NCBI GenBank assembly: GCA_965198415.1
Contig: CBDAPN010000029.1
Location: 558,001 to 622,000, forward strand
DNA length: 64,000 nucleotides
Direction of reading: 5' to 3'
Origin: Endozoicomonas sp965198415
Lineage (GTDB): Bacteria > Pseudomonadota > Gammaproteobacteria > Pseudomonadales > Endozoicomonadaceae
Shown here: piece by piece, positions 36,847 to 45,452 of the stretch
Position numbering within the stretch: position 1 is the stretch's first letter
How the letters are laid out: every line of letters starts with the position of its first letter
Program-made: the position numbers and the translations under genes
Notes under the pieces: model-generated
What the model was told of the DNA's origin: nothing
Seen by the model: the letters and a program-made list of their open reading frames with translations, nothing else
The model's database searches: none

Positions 36847-38789
36847 TGCCGGTTCTCCCTGCCCATCTCTTTTGTGGCCAGAAACCACACCAATTTCAGG
36901 GCATGGTCACAAAATATGCCCGACTCTCGTTCGACCCTGCCATCTTTGCGGTAATAGCGTCGGCACTGCTCAATCAGATCGTGACAGAGTTGCTCCGGTT
37001 CAATACCGTCAACCTTGCCGGACTGCAACCAGTACGTTTTCAATAACGCTTCCAGAGACTGTTCACAGAGATCGGAATCTGGCCATAGCCTGCCATCGGG
37101 CAGCAAAGTGGCAAACAGGCTCTCTGCCTTGTTCAGAAAACCACGGGCAAAACCACTGTTGGCCTCAACGGCCTGACGAACCGTAGCTGCCAATGCGGGA
37201 ATTGTTAATTGACCTTCGTCGTTCACTACCCAACTCCAGGGTGCGCTCCATTCCAGGTGCTGGCCTCCGGACTTCCATACCCTGACTGCCAGGGCATCCC
37301 GGCCAGTCTTATCTTTGGCGATAACATCCAGCAGCTGATGGGCATCGTGAAGGCCGTGGGCCAGTGGTGATTTGATATGGCAGAACTCAATGGCAGCAGA
37401 AATACTGGTGTTGATGCCGTGGCCCGTGCGGGCTCTCTCAAAGCACTGTTCCCACACCTGACGAATGGCATAAGCACAGGTCATGGCGTCCTCAACAGTG
37501 ACCAGAGCCAGCACATCGTCACCGCCGGCATAGACCAGAAAACCGTTATGATGCTCAACCACACCTTTTACCTTTGCAGTAAAGGCGTTAAGGGCTTCGC
37601 TGATTGGCCGCTGTTTAGCCTGATCGCTCATCTGGCTGCCAAGGCTATCGCCATCCATCAGCAGAATGGCATAAAAGGGCGAGGGTTCTGTACCGGTGAT
37701 TTTTTTCACTTCACGCAAAGCGTTAAGAGCCTGCTCACCCTTTTGTCCCTTAGCTTCTTTGGCAAGGATAAAATCGAACAGGTACTGGCCATCCAGACGC
37801 TCCCATGCCGGCCTTTCGGGTAACCGCTCAAGGGCATCACGGACGCATTTCAAGCTGGTGTTGTCCCCTTCGCCACTGCCTTCCAACGCCGACAACCGAG
37901 CGTGCAACTGTTCCAAAAGTAAACAATTCTCAGGGTCTACTTTGGTAATGGTTGCTGCCAGCCAGTGCGCTGCAGCAAGATGACTGACAGAAGGCACATG
38001 TCTGGGCAACTGCCAGCCATAAAGTGTCCACCCTCCCGGCATGGTTGCACTGAGGCTGGCAAACACATGGACAAACCGGCGTTTGATATAAGCCAGGGTA
38101 CACAGATGTTCGGTCTCACGAAGATCGGTTTTAATGGCTCGTCCCTGTTCCCGTATCTGTTGCCAGAAGTTGCGAACTTCCTGACCCGGACGGGGCTGAC
38201 CAGATAACTCCTGCCAACCATCCATCATCATGCATTTAACACCGGGTTCTTCCGGAGCAGACCAGTTGCGCCAGTTTTTGCGCCGGTCCAACAGGTTGGT
38301 GGCTTGCGCATCCTCCGTTATGCACCAGCTGATCTCAAAGAAGTGGCGGTTCTGTCTCTCCCAGATCACTTTGGTGATCTCCCGCTGTGCCGGATCGAGG
38401 TTCTTCAGATCCATGTCCCAGACCCGTTGCCCCAGTGCAAGCCATGCCTCACGAACTGTTTCGATCACCCGCTGCGGTTGGAAATCTTCGGGAACCGTTG
38501 CACTGATTGCCTTGAAGCGATTGGGGATGGAACCCTGAGTGGGCTCGGTACCGGGTTCTCCCTTGCCTTCCAGCCAGTTCAGGAAGTTCTGTTCTGGCAG
38601 GGGAAAATTGATCTCGCCCTGCTGTTTTTTCACCGCCACCATGGCCACTCCAGCCAGCCATGACAGCAGGAAGGAGCCTGCCCAGAAATCCCGCGTTCGC
38701 CTGGCCTGGGCAACAAACCCCTGCACGGGGCCAAGGGTCAGGTGAAAGTATTGGCTGTTATGGCCAGTACTGATGGTCTTAGTGCCCAT
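36843..38789 (-). CDS. cas10: Cas10 (Cmr2), cyclic oligoadenylate synthase
   Basis: 648 residues from the ATG at 38789. The start LTLGPVQGFVAQARRTRDFWAG is typical of Cmr2; no HD-nuclease signature is seen at the N-terminus. The palm-domain motif YAGGDDVLAL (GGDD around residue 420) is intact, so cyclic oligoadenylate synthesis is expected on target RNA binding. This agrees with the CARF effectors downstream (43303-44457, 49081-50196) and the ring nuclease candidate Csx16. The start lies within the last 11 bases of cmr1, so the two are coupled. Confidence 0.93.
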   Translation of the reverse strand: MGTKTISTGHNSQYFHLTLGPVQGFVAQARRTRDFWAGSFLLSWLAGVAMVAVKKQQGEINFPLPEQNFLNWLEGKGEPGTEPTQGSIPNRFKAISATVPEDFQPQRVIETVREAWLALGQRVWDMDLKNLDPAQREITKVIWERQNRHFFEISWCITEDAQATNLLDRRKNWRNWSAPEEPGVKCMMMDGWQELSGQPRPGQEVRNFWQQIREQGRAIKTDLRETEHLCTLAYIKRRFVHVFASLSATMPGGWTLYGWQLPRHVPSVSHLAAAHWLAATITKVDPENCLLLEQLHARLSALEGSGEGDNTSLKCVRDALERLPERPAWERLDGQYLFDFILAKEAKGQKGEQALNALREVKKITGTEPSPFYAILLMDGDSLGSQMSDQAKQRPISEALNAFTAKVKGVVEHHNGFLVYAGGDDVLALVTVEDAMTCAYAIRQVWEQCFERARTGHGINTSISAAIEFCHIKSPLAHGLHDAHQLLDVIAKDKTGRDALAVRVWKSGGQHLEWSAPWSWVVNDEGQLTIPALAATVRQAVEANSGFARGFLNKAESLFATLLPDGRLWPDSDLCEQSLEALLKTYWLQSGKVDGIEPEQLCHDLIEQCRRYYRKDGRVERESGIFCDHALKLVWFLATKEMGRENRQ

Positions 38790-39966
38790 ACAAGGTCTCC
38801 AGTCCATCGAAGCGGTTCATAAAATCGTGGATGACTTGCCACTGCGGATCAACAGTGACGCTATACGTGGCTCGTGGATTTTTAACCTTTACTTCCATCT
38901 CCAATTCTGGTGGCAGAAACAGAGATTTCAAAAGTGCCTGAACCAGCAGGCACGAGCCATCGGGGAACTGGTGAATATGCGCCAGCAAGGGTGATGCCCG
39001 GCGACGATTCCCTGTGACCTCGGTATCAATTTTTGCGTTGTTATGGCCACTCAAAAAATAATTGTGGGGCAAACCAAAAATGGCGCGTTGCGGTGCAGTG
39101 GCAGGCGGTTCACCTCTAGCAACCCGGTATGCCCAGTCATGATCATCCCGGAAATTACGCTCGGCATCCTTACCAGCCACCTTGCCCTTTTGCCCCCAGC
39201 TTCGATACATCTGCTGCTCATCACCCAGACGCCTCAGCAAAGCGATGGGATCACGCCCCTGAAGAGAGATATCCACTCTGCTCTGGCTGCAGAAAGCTGA
39301 ATAAGGTGGCTCACTCTGCAATGCCTCGCACTTCGCCAATATGTCACGCAGCTGTTCTTTATATTCTGCAATAGTGGATGGCGCAGTGAGCTTGCCCCCC
39401 TTTAAACGCTCAATGCTCACGGAGCCCCAACCATGACGCGCCCGGCTTCCCAGAGCCCCCAGAAGACCAAAGCAGAGTACCGCCTCTTCTACCTGACGAC
39501 GTTGATCGTCTGATAGCGTGGGAGCAAAGTGCAAATCAAGGGTAAAACTCCCCCGGATTGCCTCACGCAACATACCCTCTCTAAAGTTATAAAGCCCCAT
39601 ACCAAGCAGATATTGCAGACCGGGAGAGAGTGTGAACTCAGCCTGCTGTTGTTCTTGCCTGCTGATTCGCAGAGCCACCCTGGACTGCTGCGCCTGCACA
39701 ACCTCTTTACCCTGATCGTCCCGCCCGTGGATATGTGCACCACCAAACAGCTCGCCTTCTTCTTTGTGGAGTTGCTGCAGTGCTGCTTTATCGGAAGAGT
39801 GCAACGTACGGATACGCGCCCAGTTCAGAGCCCGCCACCAGAAACGTAACGCTCCCTTGATGGATGGAGGGCGAATAGTCTCGGGAATCTTTTGATCCGC
39901 GCCGCCCAAAAACATCGGTGTGGTGATGTTGAATTGCGCAGTCAATAGTCTGCTGTGGTTATTCAT
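38779..39966 (-). CDS. cmr1: Type III-B RAMP protein Cmr1
   Basis: 395 residues. TPMFLGGADQKIPETIRPPSIKGALRFWWRAL is the hallmark Cmr1 N-terminus, followed by EGELFGG and, later, LGSRARHGWGSV, the glycine-rich loop. Cmr1 sits at the 3' end of the crRNA in the complex and helps target capture. First cmr gene; 108 bases separate it from the cas2 gene upstream on the same strand, and I see no separate operator there, so it is probably read from the promoter before 40822. Confidence 0.92.
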   Translation of the reverse strand: MNNHSRLLTAQFNITTPMFLGGADQKIPETIRPPSIKGALRFWWRALNWARIRTLHSSDKAALQQLHKEEGELFGGAHIHGRDDQGKEVVQAQQSRVALRISRQEQQQAEFTLSPGLQYLLGMGLYNFREGMLREAIRGSFTLDLHFAPTLSDDQRRQVEEAVLCFGLLGALGSRARHGWGSVSIERLKGGKLTAPSTIAEYKEQLRDILAKCEALQSEPPYSAFCSQSRVDISLQGRDPIALLRRLGDEQQMYRSWGQKGKVAGKDAERNFRDDHDWAYRVARGEPPATAPQRAIFGLPHNYFLSGHNNAKIDTEVTGNRRRASPLLAHIHQFPDGSCLLVQALLKSLFLPPELEMEVKVKNPRATYSVTVDPQWQVIHDFMNRFDGLETLYGH

Positions 39967-40074
39967 GGAAAATCGTTTCCTCCGGGGGAATACTTAATCT
40001 ATGGTGGAGGTTGATACATCGTTTAAGGCTGACTGGGTAATGCCATAAATCAGCAAAACAGACAGTTACACATT

Positions 40075-40368
40075 TTAAATGGTATCACCATACCAGTTAA
40101 CCAGATTTGGGCCGGATTCAAAGTCGATACCTGCCGGCAGTGGAGAAACACCTTGCCAGCGAATGGGTGATGATGCTTTTTGCGGAAAAATACGAATATC
40201 GTCGTATTCCTCATCAATGATGTCTTGTAACTGATATTTTAGTTCGGAGATTTCGGTTCGACTGTATTCGCCATGAAAAACCGATTGCTGAAGCCACAAA
40301 GCCTCCTGTTTCAGCAGTGTGTGAACTCTCTGCAGACGTGCTTTGCTCGTTATGTCGTAGCAGATCAA
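40075..40368 (-). CDS. cas2: Cas2-like protein (second copy, cas2b)
   Basis: About 97 residues with the Cas2 ferredoxin-like start LICYDITSKARLQRVHTLL and WLQQSVFHGEYSRTEI. The start is TTG at 40368, overlapping the stop of the cas1 fragment (TTGA). The same frame reads protein-like for several codons upstream (QYLSGNW), so the original N-terminus may have been different and a deletion may have created the present join. Cas2 normally bridges Cas1 dimers during spacer insertion. Confidence 0.82.
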   Translation of the reverse strand: MICYDITSKARLQRVHTLLKQEALWLQQSVFHGEYSRTEISELKYQLQDIIDEEYDDIRIFPQKASSPIRWQGVSPLPAGIDFESGPNLVNWYGDTI

Positions 40369-40547
40369 CCAATTTCCTGACAGGTACTGACCAGCCGCGA
40401 TGGCAGATCAACAGAGTGCAGAAAAATAATCTGCTCCAGTCGACGCAGGGGAATATTCCAGTGCTGTTTTTCGTTGCGGATAATCAGGCACTCACCACTA
40501 CACATAAGTGTGAGCCCTTTTTGTGCAAGAACCAGTCTCTTATTCAT
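40365..40547 (-). pseudogene. Cas1 N-terminal fragment
   Basis: 60 residues reading MNKRLVLAQKGLTLMCSGE, then WNIPLRRLEQIIFLHSVDL and LVSTCQEIG, the N-terminal beta domain of Cas1. Cas1 proteins are normally around 300 residues or more; the catalytic domain with its Glu/His/Asp metal site is missing, and the frame passes straight into the second cas2. The ATG overlaps the stop of the first cas2 (ATGA). Spacer integration is therefore not possible from this locus unless a cas1 elsewhere helps. Confidence 0.7.
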
Positions 40548-40822
40548 ACGACCATCACCAGAGGTTCGAACAGAAAGGACTGTCCCCGACCGAGCCGGAT
40601 AACCTCTTTCTGTCTGCTCACAGGCATACAAAACAGGGAGTCATCTTCTTCAACAATGGCAGAGAGTGCCCAGTAGAGCTGCGCCAGCTCCCCGGGCCTC
40701 AACAAGCATTCAAATACAGACTTTTGCCTTCCAGCTGCCATTTTCCGCAGCTGGTAGAGCATTTTGGAGCGACGTTTGTTATCACAGATATCGTAGGCAA
40801 AAACCCAGGGAGTACCGACCAT
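40544..40822 (-). CDS. cas2: Cas2-like protein (first copy, cas2a)
   Basis: 92 residues. Start WVFAYDICDNKRRSKMLYQLRK is a Cas2 beta-alpha unit, followed by RQKSVFECLLRPGELAQLYWAL and DSLFCMPVS. First gene of the cas2-cas1'-cas2-cmr operon. The ATG lies 68 bases from the palindrome at 40891-40902. Two cas2 genes around cas1 occur in some type III loci with reverse-transcriptase-Cas1; here no RT domain is left. Confidence 0.8.
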   Translation of the reverse strand: MVGTPWVFAYDICDNKRRSKMLYQLRKMAAGRQKSVFECLLRPGELAQLYWALSAIVEEDDSLFCMPVSRQKEVIRLGRGQSFLFEPLVMVV

Positions 40823-40890
40823 TGTTGACTATCCATTTGATTGTCTGACTTGTGGGTACTTTATCTGGAAACTGGAGAGGTGTGGGTATT

Positions 40891-40902
40891 CACAAGGTTG
40901 TG
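40891..40902. promoter_or_regulatory. Palindromic operator candidate, site 3
   Basis: CACAAGGTTGTG, the reverse complement of the other sites, 68 bases before cas2a and immediately beside the degenerate first repeat of array 3. It would control the whole cas2-cmr operon. Confidence 0.7.
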
Positions 40903-40903
40903 G

Positions 40904-41152
40904 AGGGAGCAATATTTCAAAGCAGGGCAATGCGCAAACAGAGAAAAGCCCGCACCCATTCGCCTCTTACGTCTCAATCCCTTTCAAATCAGGGCAATGC
41001 GCAAACGGAAATCGATACTGAACGTGGTGCTCGGTCTTGGTACGTCTCAATCCCTTTCAAATCAGGGCAATGCGCAAACGGAAATCGATACTGAACGTGG
41101 TGCTCGGTCTTGGTACGTCTCAATCCCTTTCAAATCAGGGCAATGCGCAAAC
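40904..41152 (-). CRISPR. CRISPR array 3 (type III-B variant repeat, 4 repeats)
   Basis: Repeats at 40904 (5' half degenerate), 40971, 41044 and 41117, same 36-bp repeat as arrays 1 and 2 except GCGCAAAC in place of GGTCAAAC at the end. Spacers are 31, 37 and 37 bp; the last two are identical. Leader on the right. The array touches the cas operon promoter on its left. Confidence 0.95.
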
Positions 41153-41250
41153 TCTACCACAAAAATAGCCCTTTGCAATCAATAAGTTACAAAGGGGGTT
41201 GAACGTGTTTTTCAATTGTCGCAGAGCGCTTAAAAAATAACCCATTTCAT
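41153..41250 (-). promoter_or_regulatory. CRISPR leader of array 3
   Basis: Shares TTTGCAATCAATAAGTT, the GGGTTGAACGTGTTTT region and GAGCGCTTAAAAAATA with the leaders of arrays 1 and 2, allowing for a few substitutions. Confidence 0.75.
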
Positions 41251-41467
41251 AAATACCAACTGTTGTCTGCAACTGATCATTTTATCATAGTTACATTCTC
41301 AAAGTGAGTTACTTTTTTACACTAGTCACACCTGTCTGGCTTGCCAGACGCTCCGCTTCTGCTCCCCACTGCCGGGCAATTCTCAGCAAATAGCGACGAA
41401 CCCATTTTCGCCTTTCTGCCCAAAGACTGAACCATGTGATACACCCACATTTAACCAGCTTACAGCC

Positions 41468-41625
41468 TTGTCTTTTAACATCAAAGCACTAATACAAACA
41501 TGCCAACTGTGCTCGCCAGAATTCTAATGCCGCTTCAAGCCAACCGGTCTCGACTTTCTCAGTACGCCTTTTAGCTTTTCAATTTCGACCATGAAATCGA
41601 GTATTTGAGTAACTTCTTTCAACAT
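41468..41625 (-). pseudogene. HD-domain hydrolase N-terminal remnant
   Basis: Reads MLKEVTQILDFMVEIEKLKGV and LRKSRPVGLKRH, stop, NSGEHSWHVCISALML: the N-terminus of YfbR/HDDC2-like HD hydrolases with an in-frame TAG and no later part. The sequence on both sides (41250-41467 and 41626-41695) holds no gene that I can see. Confidence 0.55.
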
Positions 41626-41695
41626 CTGACTCCTATATTGTAGAGACCAAACCCTATATTCAAAAACGGATGCGCACTAGAACCCCTCCGGCGAG

Positions 41696-42460
41696 TTACA
41701 CCAAAGCAGTGTCCTTAACGTAACGAGCTTCAATGTGGTCGTTATCAATCGTACACAAAACCAAACAATCCTCCTTGGAGTTTGGCAACGTTACCCGATT
41801 ACCGTCAGCTCCCCATATGGAGTTTTTGCCACATGTTTCCCAGCCGCCAGTCACGGATATATGGTTACTTAGCAGCACAGGGAAGTGATGTGCAGAGGCG
41901 ATATCAGACAGCAGTTTAGAGTCTGGTTCAAAACCCATTTCAGAGATGAGTGCACTCACCAAGTAAACATCCGCACCCATTGCTTTGGCTCTTGAAGAGT
42001 GTAACGGCTCAATAAAGTCCGCACAGATAGCCAGCGCAATCTGATTGCCTTTCAGCTCAAAATGATAATCTCGCTCTCCTCTTGAACAATATACTTCTTC
42101 ACCAGAGTGTAAATATTGCTTAGAGTAGAAATCAACCTTACCATCAGGGAAACAAATCACAGATCCAATCGTTGGTTTGGAAGATACTGAAGCATTCAGA
42201 GGGCAACCGGCAATCACAACCACCTCGTGCGTTACTGCGGCTTGCGAAAACTCTTCGAAGACAGAAAGTTCTGGGTCAAATGCCAATTCAGCAGCAAGCT
42301 CAAGTTCGTAACCAGTAAGAGAGAGCTCAGGGAATACCACAACATCTGCGCTCTGCTGAGAAGATCGCTCAATCGCACCAATGTGATACTTCAAGTTTGC
42401 AGATACATCGCCTTTCGTAACGGGTATCTGCGGTAAGCTAATAGTAATTCTACTTTTCAA
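41696..42460 (-). CDS. Carbon-nitrogen hydrolase (nitrilase superfamily)
   Basis: 254 residues with the full catalytic triad of the superfamily: Glu in VFPELSLTGYE (about residue 44), Lys in DFYSKQYLHSGEE (about 115) and Cys in LAICADFIEP (about 146). Members hydrolyse amides or nitriles; substrate unknown here. Complete length, no signal peptide. It stands alone on the minus strand between CRISPR array 3 and csx16, with TCTAAGGGAGGAG before the start. A defence role is possible from position only; it could equally be a passenger gene. Confidence 0.82.
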   Translation of the reverse strand: MKSRITISLPQIPVTKGDVSANLKYHIGAIERSSQQSADVVVFPELSLTGYELELAAELAFDPELSVFEEFSQAAVTHEVVVIAGCPLNASVSSKPTIGSVICFPDGKVDFYSKQYLHSGEEVYCSRGERDYHFELKGNQIALAICADFIEPLHSSRAKAMGADVYLVSALISEMGFEPDSKLLSDIASAHHFPVLLSNHISVTGGWETCGKNSIWGADGNRVTLPNSKEDCLVLCTIDNDHIEARYVKDTALV

Positions 42461-42508
42461 GTTTTCTCCTCCCTTAGAGTTAAAGGTTCACCCATTTACA
42501 CCGTCTTC

Positions 42509-42595
42509 TTAGATTTCAATAAGAAAATCTACAGCCAGTTTTACTGCAGATTCCTTGAATTCAGCTGTATGAGTTTTTGCTTTCTTTTCTGACAT
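42509..42595 (-). pseudogene. IS3-family OrfA N-terminal remnant
   Basis: 28 codons reading KTHTAEFKESAVKLAVDF after five start residues, then a stop. This is the opening of IS3/IS911-type OrfA helix-turn-helix proteins. Nothing else of the element remains. Confidence 0.5.
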
Positions 42596-42648
42596 TTGGA
42601 CACACCTGTAGGGGTTTGAATATTACCCGTGTTTGCGTGTCCAGAGAA

Positions 42649-42741
42649 CTATAACCATTTCAGATCAGGATGCCTGACCAGCAGTCGCCCTTCTTGGGCA
42701 TCAAGCTCAATGCCCTGACGATCGAGTAGCAGTGTTTCCAT
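42649..42741 (-). CDS. 30-residue frame coupled to csx16, Cas1-N-terminus-like
   Basis: The ATG overlaps the csx16 stop (TAATG). The peptide begins METLLLDRQGIELDAQEGRL and stops after 30 residues. The beginning resembles Cas1 N-termini, so this may be the remains of a second cas1 that once followed csx16; it could also be a chance frame. No function claimed. Confidence 0.35.
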   Translation of the reverse strand: METLLLDRQGIELDAQEGRLLVRHPDLKWL

Positions 42742-43046
42742 TATCGACTTCCTATGGCTGAGCTGGTTACATCAAAACGCTGGAGAGACGCATTGAACTG
42801 AGCCATTTCATTACTTTTCAGTTCCTTGCCTCTTGCCACCTGCGGGACTTCCATACAAATGTGCAGGTATTTCCCGCCACGGGCACACACCTGTGCTGCC
42901 AGATGCACGGGAAGTACTCCGATAACGGTATCACCGGCCTGAATATCGTTGGTGTCCAGATGTTCCAGATGACAGCTGACTTCTACTCCACTGTCGTGTA
43001 TCCATTGAATAGCTCCGGGATGGCGAGTTACCAGAATTGTACGCAT
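42741..43046 (-). CDS. csx16: Csx16 (VVA1548 family), ring-nuclease candidate
   Basis: 101 residues from the ATG at 43046: MRTILVTRHPGAIQWIHD, GDTVIGVLPVHLAAQVCARG, YLHICMEVP. This matches the CRISPR-linked VVA1548/Csx16 family, small proteins found with type III systems and implicated in breaking down cyclic oligoadenylate, which would switch off the CARF effectors. A frame extends to 43310 but crosses the operator and intergenic region, so the internal ATG is the likely start. The palindrome is 63 bases upstream. Divergent from the NE0113/Csm6 gene. Confidence 0.85.
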   Translation of the reverse strand: MRTILVTRHPGAIQWIHDSGVEVSCHLEHLDTNDIQAGDTVIGVLPVHLAAQVCARGGKYLHICMEVPQVARGKELKSNEMAQFNASLQRFDVTSSAIGSR

Positions 43047-43109
43047 AGGAATTCCTTTGGTTGAACGGATGACAATAATGTATCTGTATCCGTTAAGAAG
43101 TGGGGTATT

Positions 43110-43121
43110 CACAACCTTGTG
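43110..43121. promoter_or_regulatory. Palindromic operator candidate, site 4
   Basis: CACAACCTTGTG between divergent csx16 and the NE0113/Csm6 CARF gene, 63 bases from the first and 181 from the second. Confidence 0.7.
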
Positions 43122-43302
43122 GGCGGTGGTTTCATCAGGCTCTGTAATGTCAGTATCGGTTTTTTTATGAGCGGAATTGAATAAGTGATGCAGTGCGGCA
43201 GGTGGTGAGAAACCTCGGCACGAGGTTGTTCCTACAGCAGAAAATGGTACATTATTGCCGATCTTTCTACCCTGACTGTTTTGTTTTAATGGAGGTGTCA
43301 CC

Positions 43303-44457
43303 ATGGGCACAACTGGCTCTATCCCTGATCCTGCATTCTGGCCCCGGAAGGTTCTTCTGGTGGCCAGCGGTATGTCTCCACAGGTGTTGACGGAAACCCT
43401 GTACGCCCTGCTGCATCAGGAGACACCTTTTGTTCCGGATGAGGTATATATGATTACCACCAACGGTGGTAAATACGGTGTTCCCGGTAAGTCGGAGGGA
43501 GCTGTTAAAGCGCTGCTTACCGAAGAAGACGGGCACTTTTATCGTTTCTGCCGGGACTATGGGTTTGCTGAAACGGCTTTTAACGAAGGCAATATTCATG
43601 TCATTACTGGTGCTGACAAAAAGCCGCTTGAAGATATTGTGACCAAAGAGGATAACGAAAGCGCAGCGGATGACATCCTCTCTCTGGTTTGCCGGTTGAC
43701 CGAGGATGATAACTGCAGTCTGCACATCTCACTGGCCGGTGGCCGTAAAACCATGAGCTACTTTACCGGCTATGCGCTCTCTCTTTATGGACGGCCACAG
43801 GACCGACTCTCCCATGTGTTGGTTGATGCGGACTATGAAGGGCTGAGAGATTTTTACTACACGACACCTGCCAGCCATATGATTAAAAAATGGAATGGTG
43901 AGGAGATTGATGCTCATGATGCCGAGGTATCGCTAGCGGATATACCGTTTATTCGCCTGAGACATGAACTGCCAAAACAGTTGATTGAGGGGAAACAGGA
44001 CTTTCGTGCAACCATTGAGCGCATGCGACTGATTGAAAAACCGTTGTCGTTGGCTTTCGGTAAGAAGGATGTAGATCAGCTTGTCTATTGTTCTGGAGTA
44101 GAAATCAAGTTTACACCGGTTGAGTATGCTTTTTACCGGTTTATTGTCAGTGAACAACAGAACACAGGCGGTGACTTAATTCTTATCCCTTTTAAAGGAG
44201 AGGCAAATGAAGACTATAAAGAAAAGTTTATCGAATGGCGGGAAAAGTGTGATATTCAGACAAAAGAAACGACCGATGAAGCTTTAAAAAACGGTATGGA
44301 TCACGACTATTTTAAGCAGCGTAACACCCGGATCAAGAAGCTTCTGACTGATGCGCTTCCAACACCGGTAGCAGAACCTTATCTTGTTAAGGTTCGGGGT
44401 AAGCAGGGCAGTGGCCTCTACGGTATTGATCCTGCTGTTCTGGAATTTGTTGAATAA
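43303..44457 (+). CDS. CARF-domain protein, NE0113/Csm6 group
   Basis: 384 residues. Start KVLLVASGMSPQVLTETLYAL and, later, SLHISLAGGRKTMSYFTGYALSL with GRPQDRLSHVLV are signature stretches of the NE0113 (TIGR02584) family, a CARF domain that binds cyclic oligoadenylate; the family is annotated as ring nuclease/Csm6-type. The C-terminal third (VEYAFYRFIV to YFKQRNTRIKKLL and KQGSGLYGIDPAVL) looks like a winged helix; no HEPN RxxxxH motif seen. It may therefore be a ligand-controlled transcription factor. GGAGGTG precedes the ATG. Three bases separate it from cas6. Confidence 0.85.
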   Translation: MGTTGSIPDPAFWPRKVLLVASGMSPQVLTETLYALLHQETPFVPDEVYMITTNGGKYGVPGKSEGAVKALLTEEDGHFYRFCRDYGFAETAFNEGNIHVITGADKKPLEDIVTKEDNESAADDILSLVCRLTEDDNCSLHISLAGGRKTMSYFTGYALSLYGRPQDRLSHVLVDADYEGLRDFYYTTPASHMIKKWNGEEIDAHDAEVSLADIPFIRLRHELPKQLIEGKQDFRATIERMRLIEKPLSLAFGKKDVDQLVYCSGVEIKFTPVEYAFYRFIVSEQQNTGGDLILIPFKGEANEDYKEKFIEWREKCDIQTKETTDEALKNGMDHDYFKQRNTRIKKLLTDALPTPVAEPYLVKVRGKQGSGLYGIDPAVLEFVE

Positions 44458-44460
44458 AAT

Positions 44461-45381
44461 ATGACCTTCTCCATCCAGCTAGCCCGCTACCGGTTTTCTT
44501 TCATTTTACAAGAACCAATGGTTTTGCCCTTTTTTTCCGGCTCCCTGCTACGGGGAGCCTTTGGGCATGCACTGCGGGCCAGCAGTTGTGTAACGGGTGC
44601 AAAAGACTGCAAAACCTGTCCGCTCTACCAGAGCTGCTTGTATACCAATATTTTTGAGCCACCAGCCAAACACCACCGTTTGCAGAAGCTTTCCCAGGCA
44701 CCTGGCTGCTATGTTGTGGAACCACCCCCTGTCGGCCAGCAAAAACTGAAGGCTGGAGAGACCTTCAGCTTTGATATGGTTCTATGGGGCAAGGCACTGG
44801 AACAACTTCCGCTGATTATTTACGCCTGGCAGCGGGCAGGACAACAGGGGGTAGGAAAAAATCGAACACCGCTCATACTGACTTCAGTCAGGCTGTGTGG
44901 AACAGAGGAACAGAACATCTGGCAAATACAAACACCGGAGGTAGTACCTCACAATAAAATACTTTCAGAACCTGTTATGCAGAAAAACGACAGTATAACC
45001 CTTAATTTCAAGACACCCTTGCGGTTACAGCATAATGGTCGCCCATTAAATCCTGATACCTTTACCCCGCGGGCACTGCTGATGACCCTGGTTCGTCGAA
45101 TCTCCCTGGTGGGAGATTTGCATTTGAACCAGACGTTCTTTAAGGACTCCCGCTTCCTTAGCCTGGCTGCAGATGAAGTGAGAATGGAACATCAGTTGAC
45201 CTGGTGTGACTGGCAGCGTTTTTCCTCTCGACAACAACAGCGCATGGCGTTGGGAGGAGTAGTAGGCAATGTCAGGTTATCGGGCAGGATTGAACCGTTT
45301 CGGGAGTTTCTGCATTTAGGGCAGTGGCTTCATATCGGCAAGAATGCCAGCTTTGGGATGGGGAGTTATACGCTGGAATAA
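44461..45381 (+). CDS. cas6: Cas6-family pre-crRNA processing endoribonuclease
   Basis: 306 residues of the RAMP Cas6 type. N-terminal SGSLLRGAFGHALRAS with a Cys cluster (CKTCPLYQSCLY), C-terminal GGVVGNVRLSG and LHIGKNASFGMGSYTLE, the glycine-rich loop of Cas6 C-terminal domains. It should cut the repeat transcripts upstream of the ATTGAGAC handle. It is co-transcribed with the CARF gene (3-bp gap) on the strand opposite to the cmr operon. Confidence 0.88.
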   Translation: MTFSIQLARYRFSFILQEPMVLPFFSGSLLRGAFGHALRASSCVTGAKDCKTCPLYQSCLYTNIFEPPAKHHRLQKLSQAPGCYVVEPPPVGQQKLKAGETFSFDMVLWGKALEQLPLIIYAWQRAGQQGVGKNRTPLILTSVRLCGTEEQNIWQIQTPEVVPHNKILSEPVMQKNDSITLNFKTPLRLQHNGRPLNPDTFTPRALLMTLVRRISLVGDLHLNQTFFKDSRFLSLAADEVRMEHQLTWCDWQRFSSRQQQRMALGGVVGNVRLSGRIEPFREFLHLGQWLHIGKNASFGMGSYTLE

Positions 45382-45452
45382 GGGAGAAAAGATTATCTTC
45401 TCCCCCCTCCATTGGTTTGACGGTTTTACCGGAGATTGCGTAAGCACCGCCT

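Noticed and set aside
42741..43310. Longer 189-residue start for csx16
   Set aside because: The extra 88 codons cross the operator palindrome and the intergenic region; the family starts at the internal ATG (43046).
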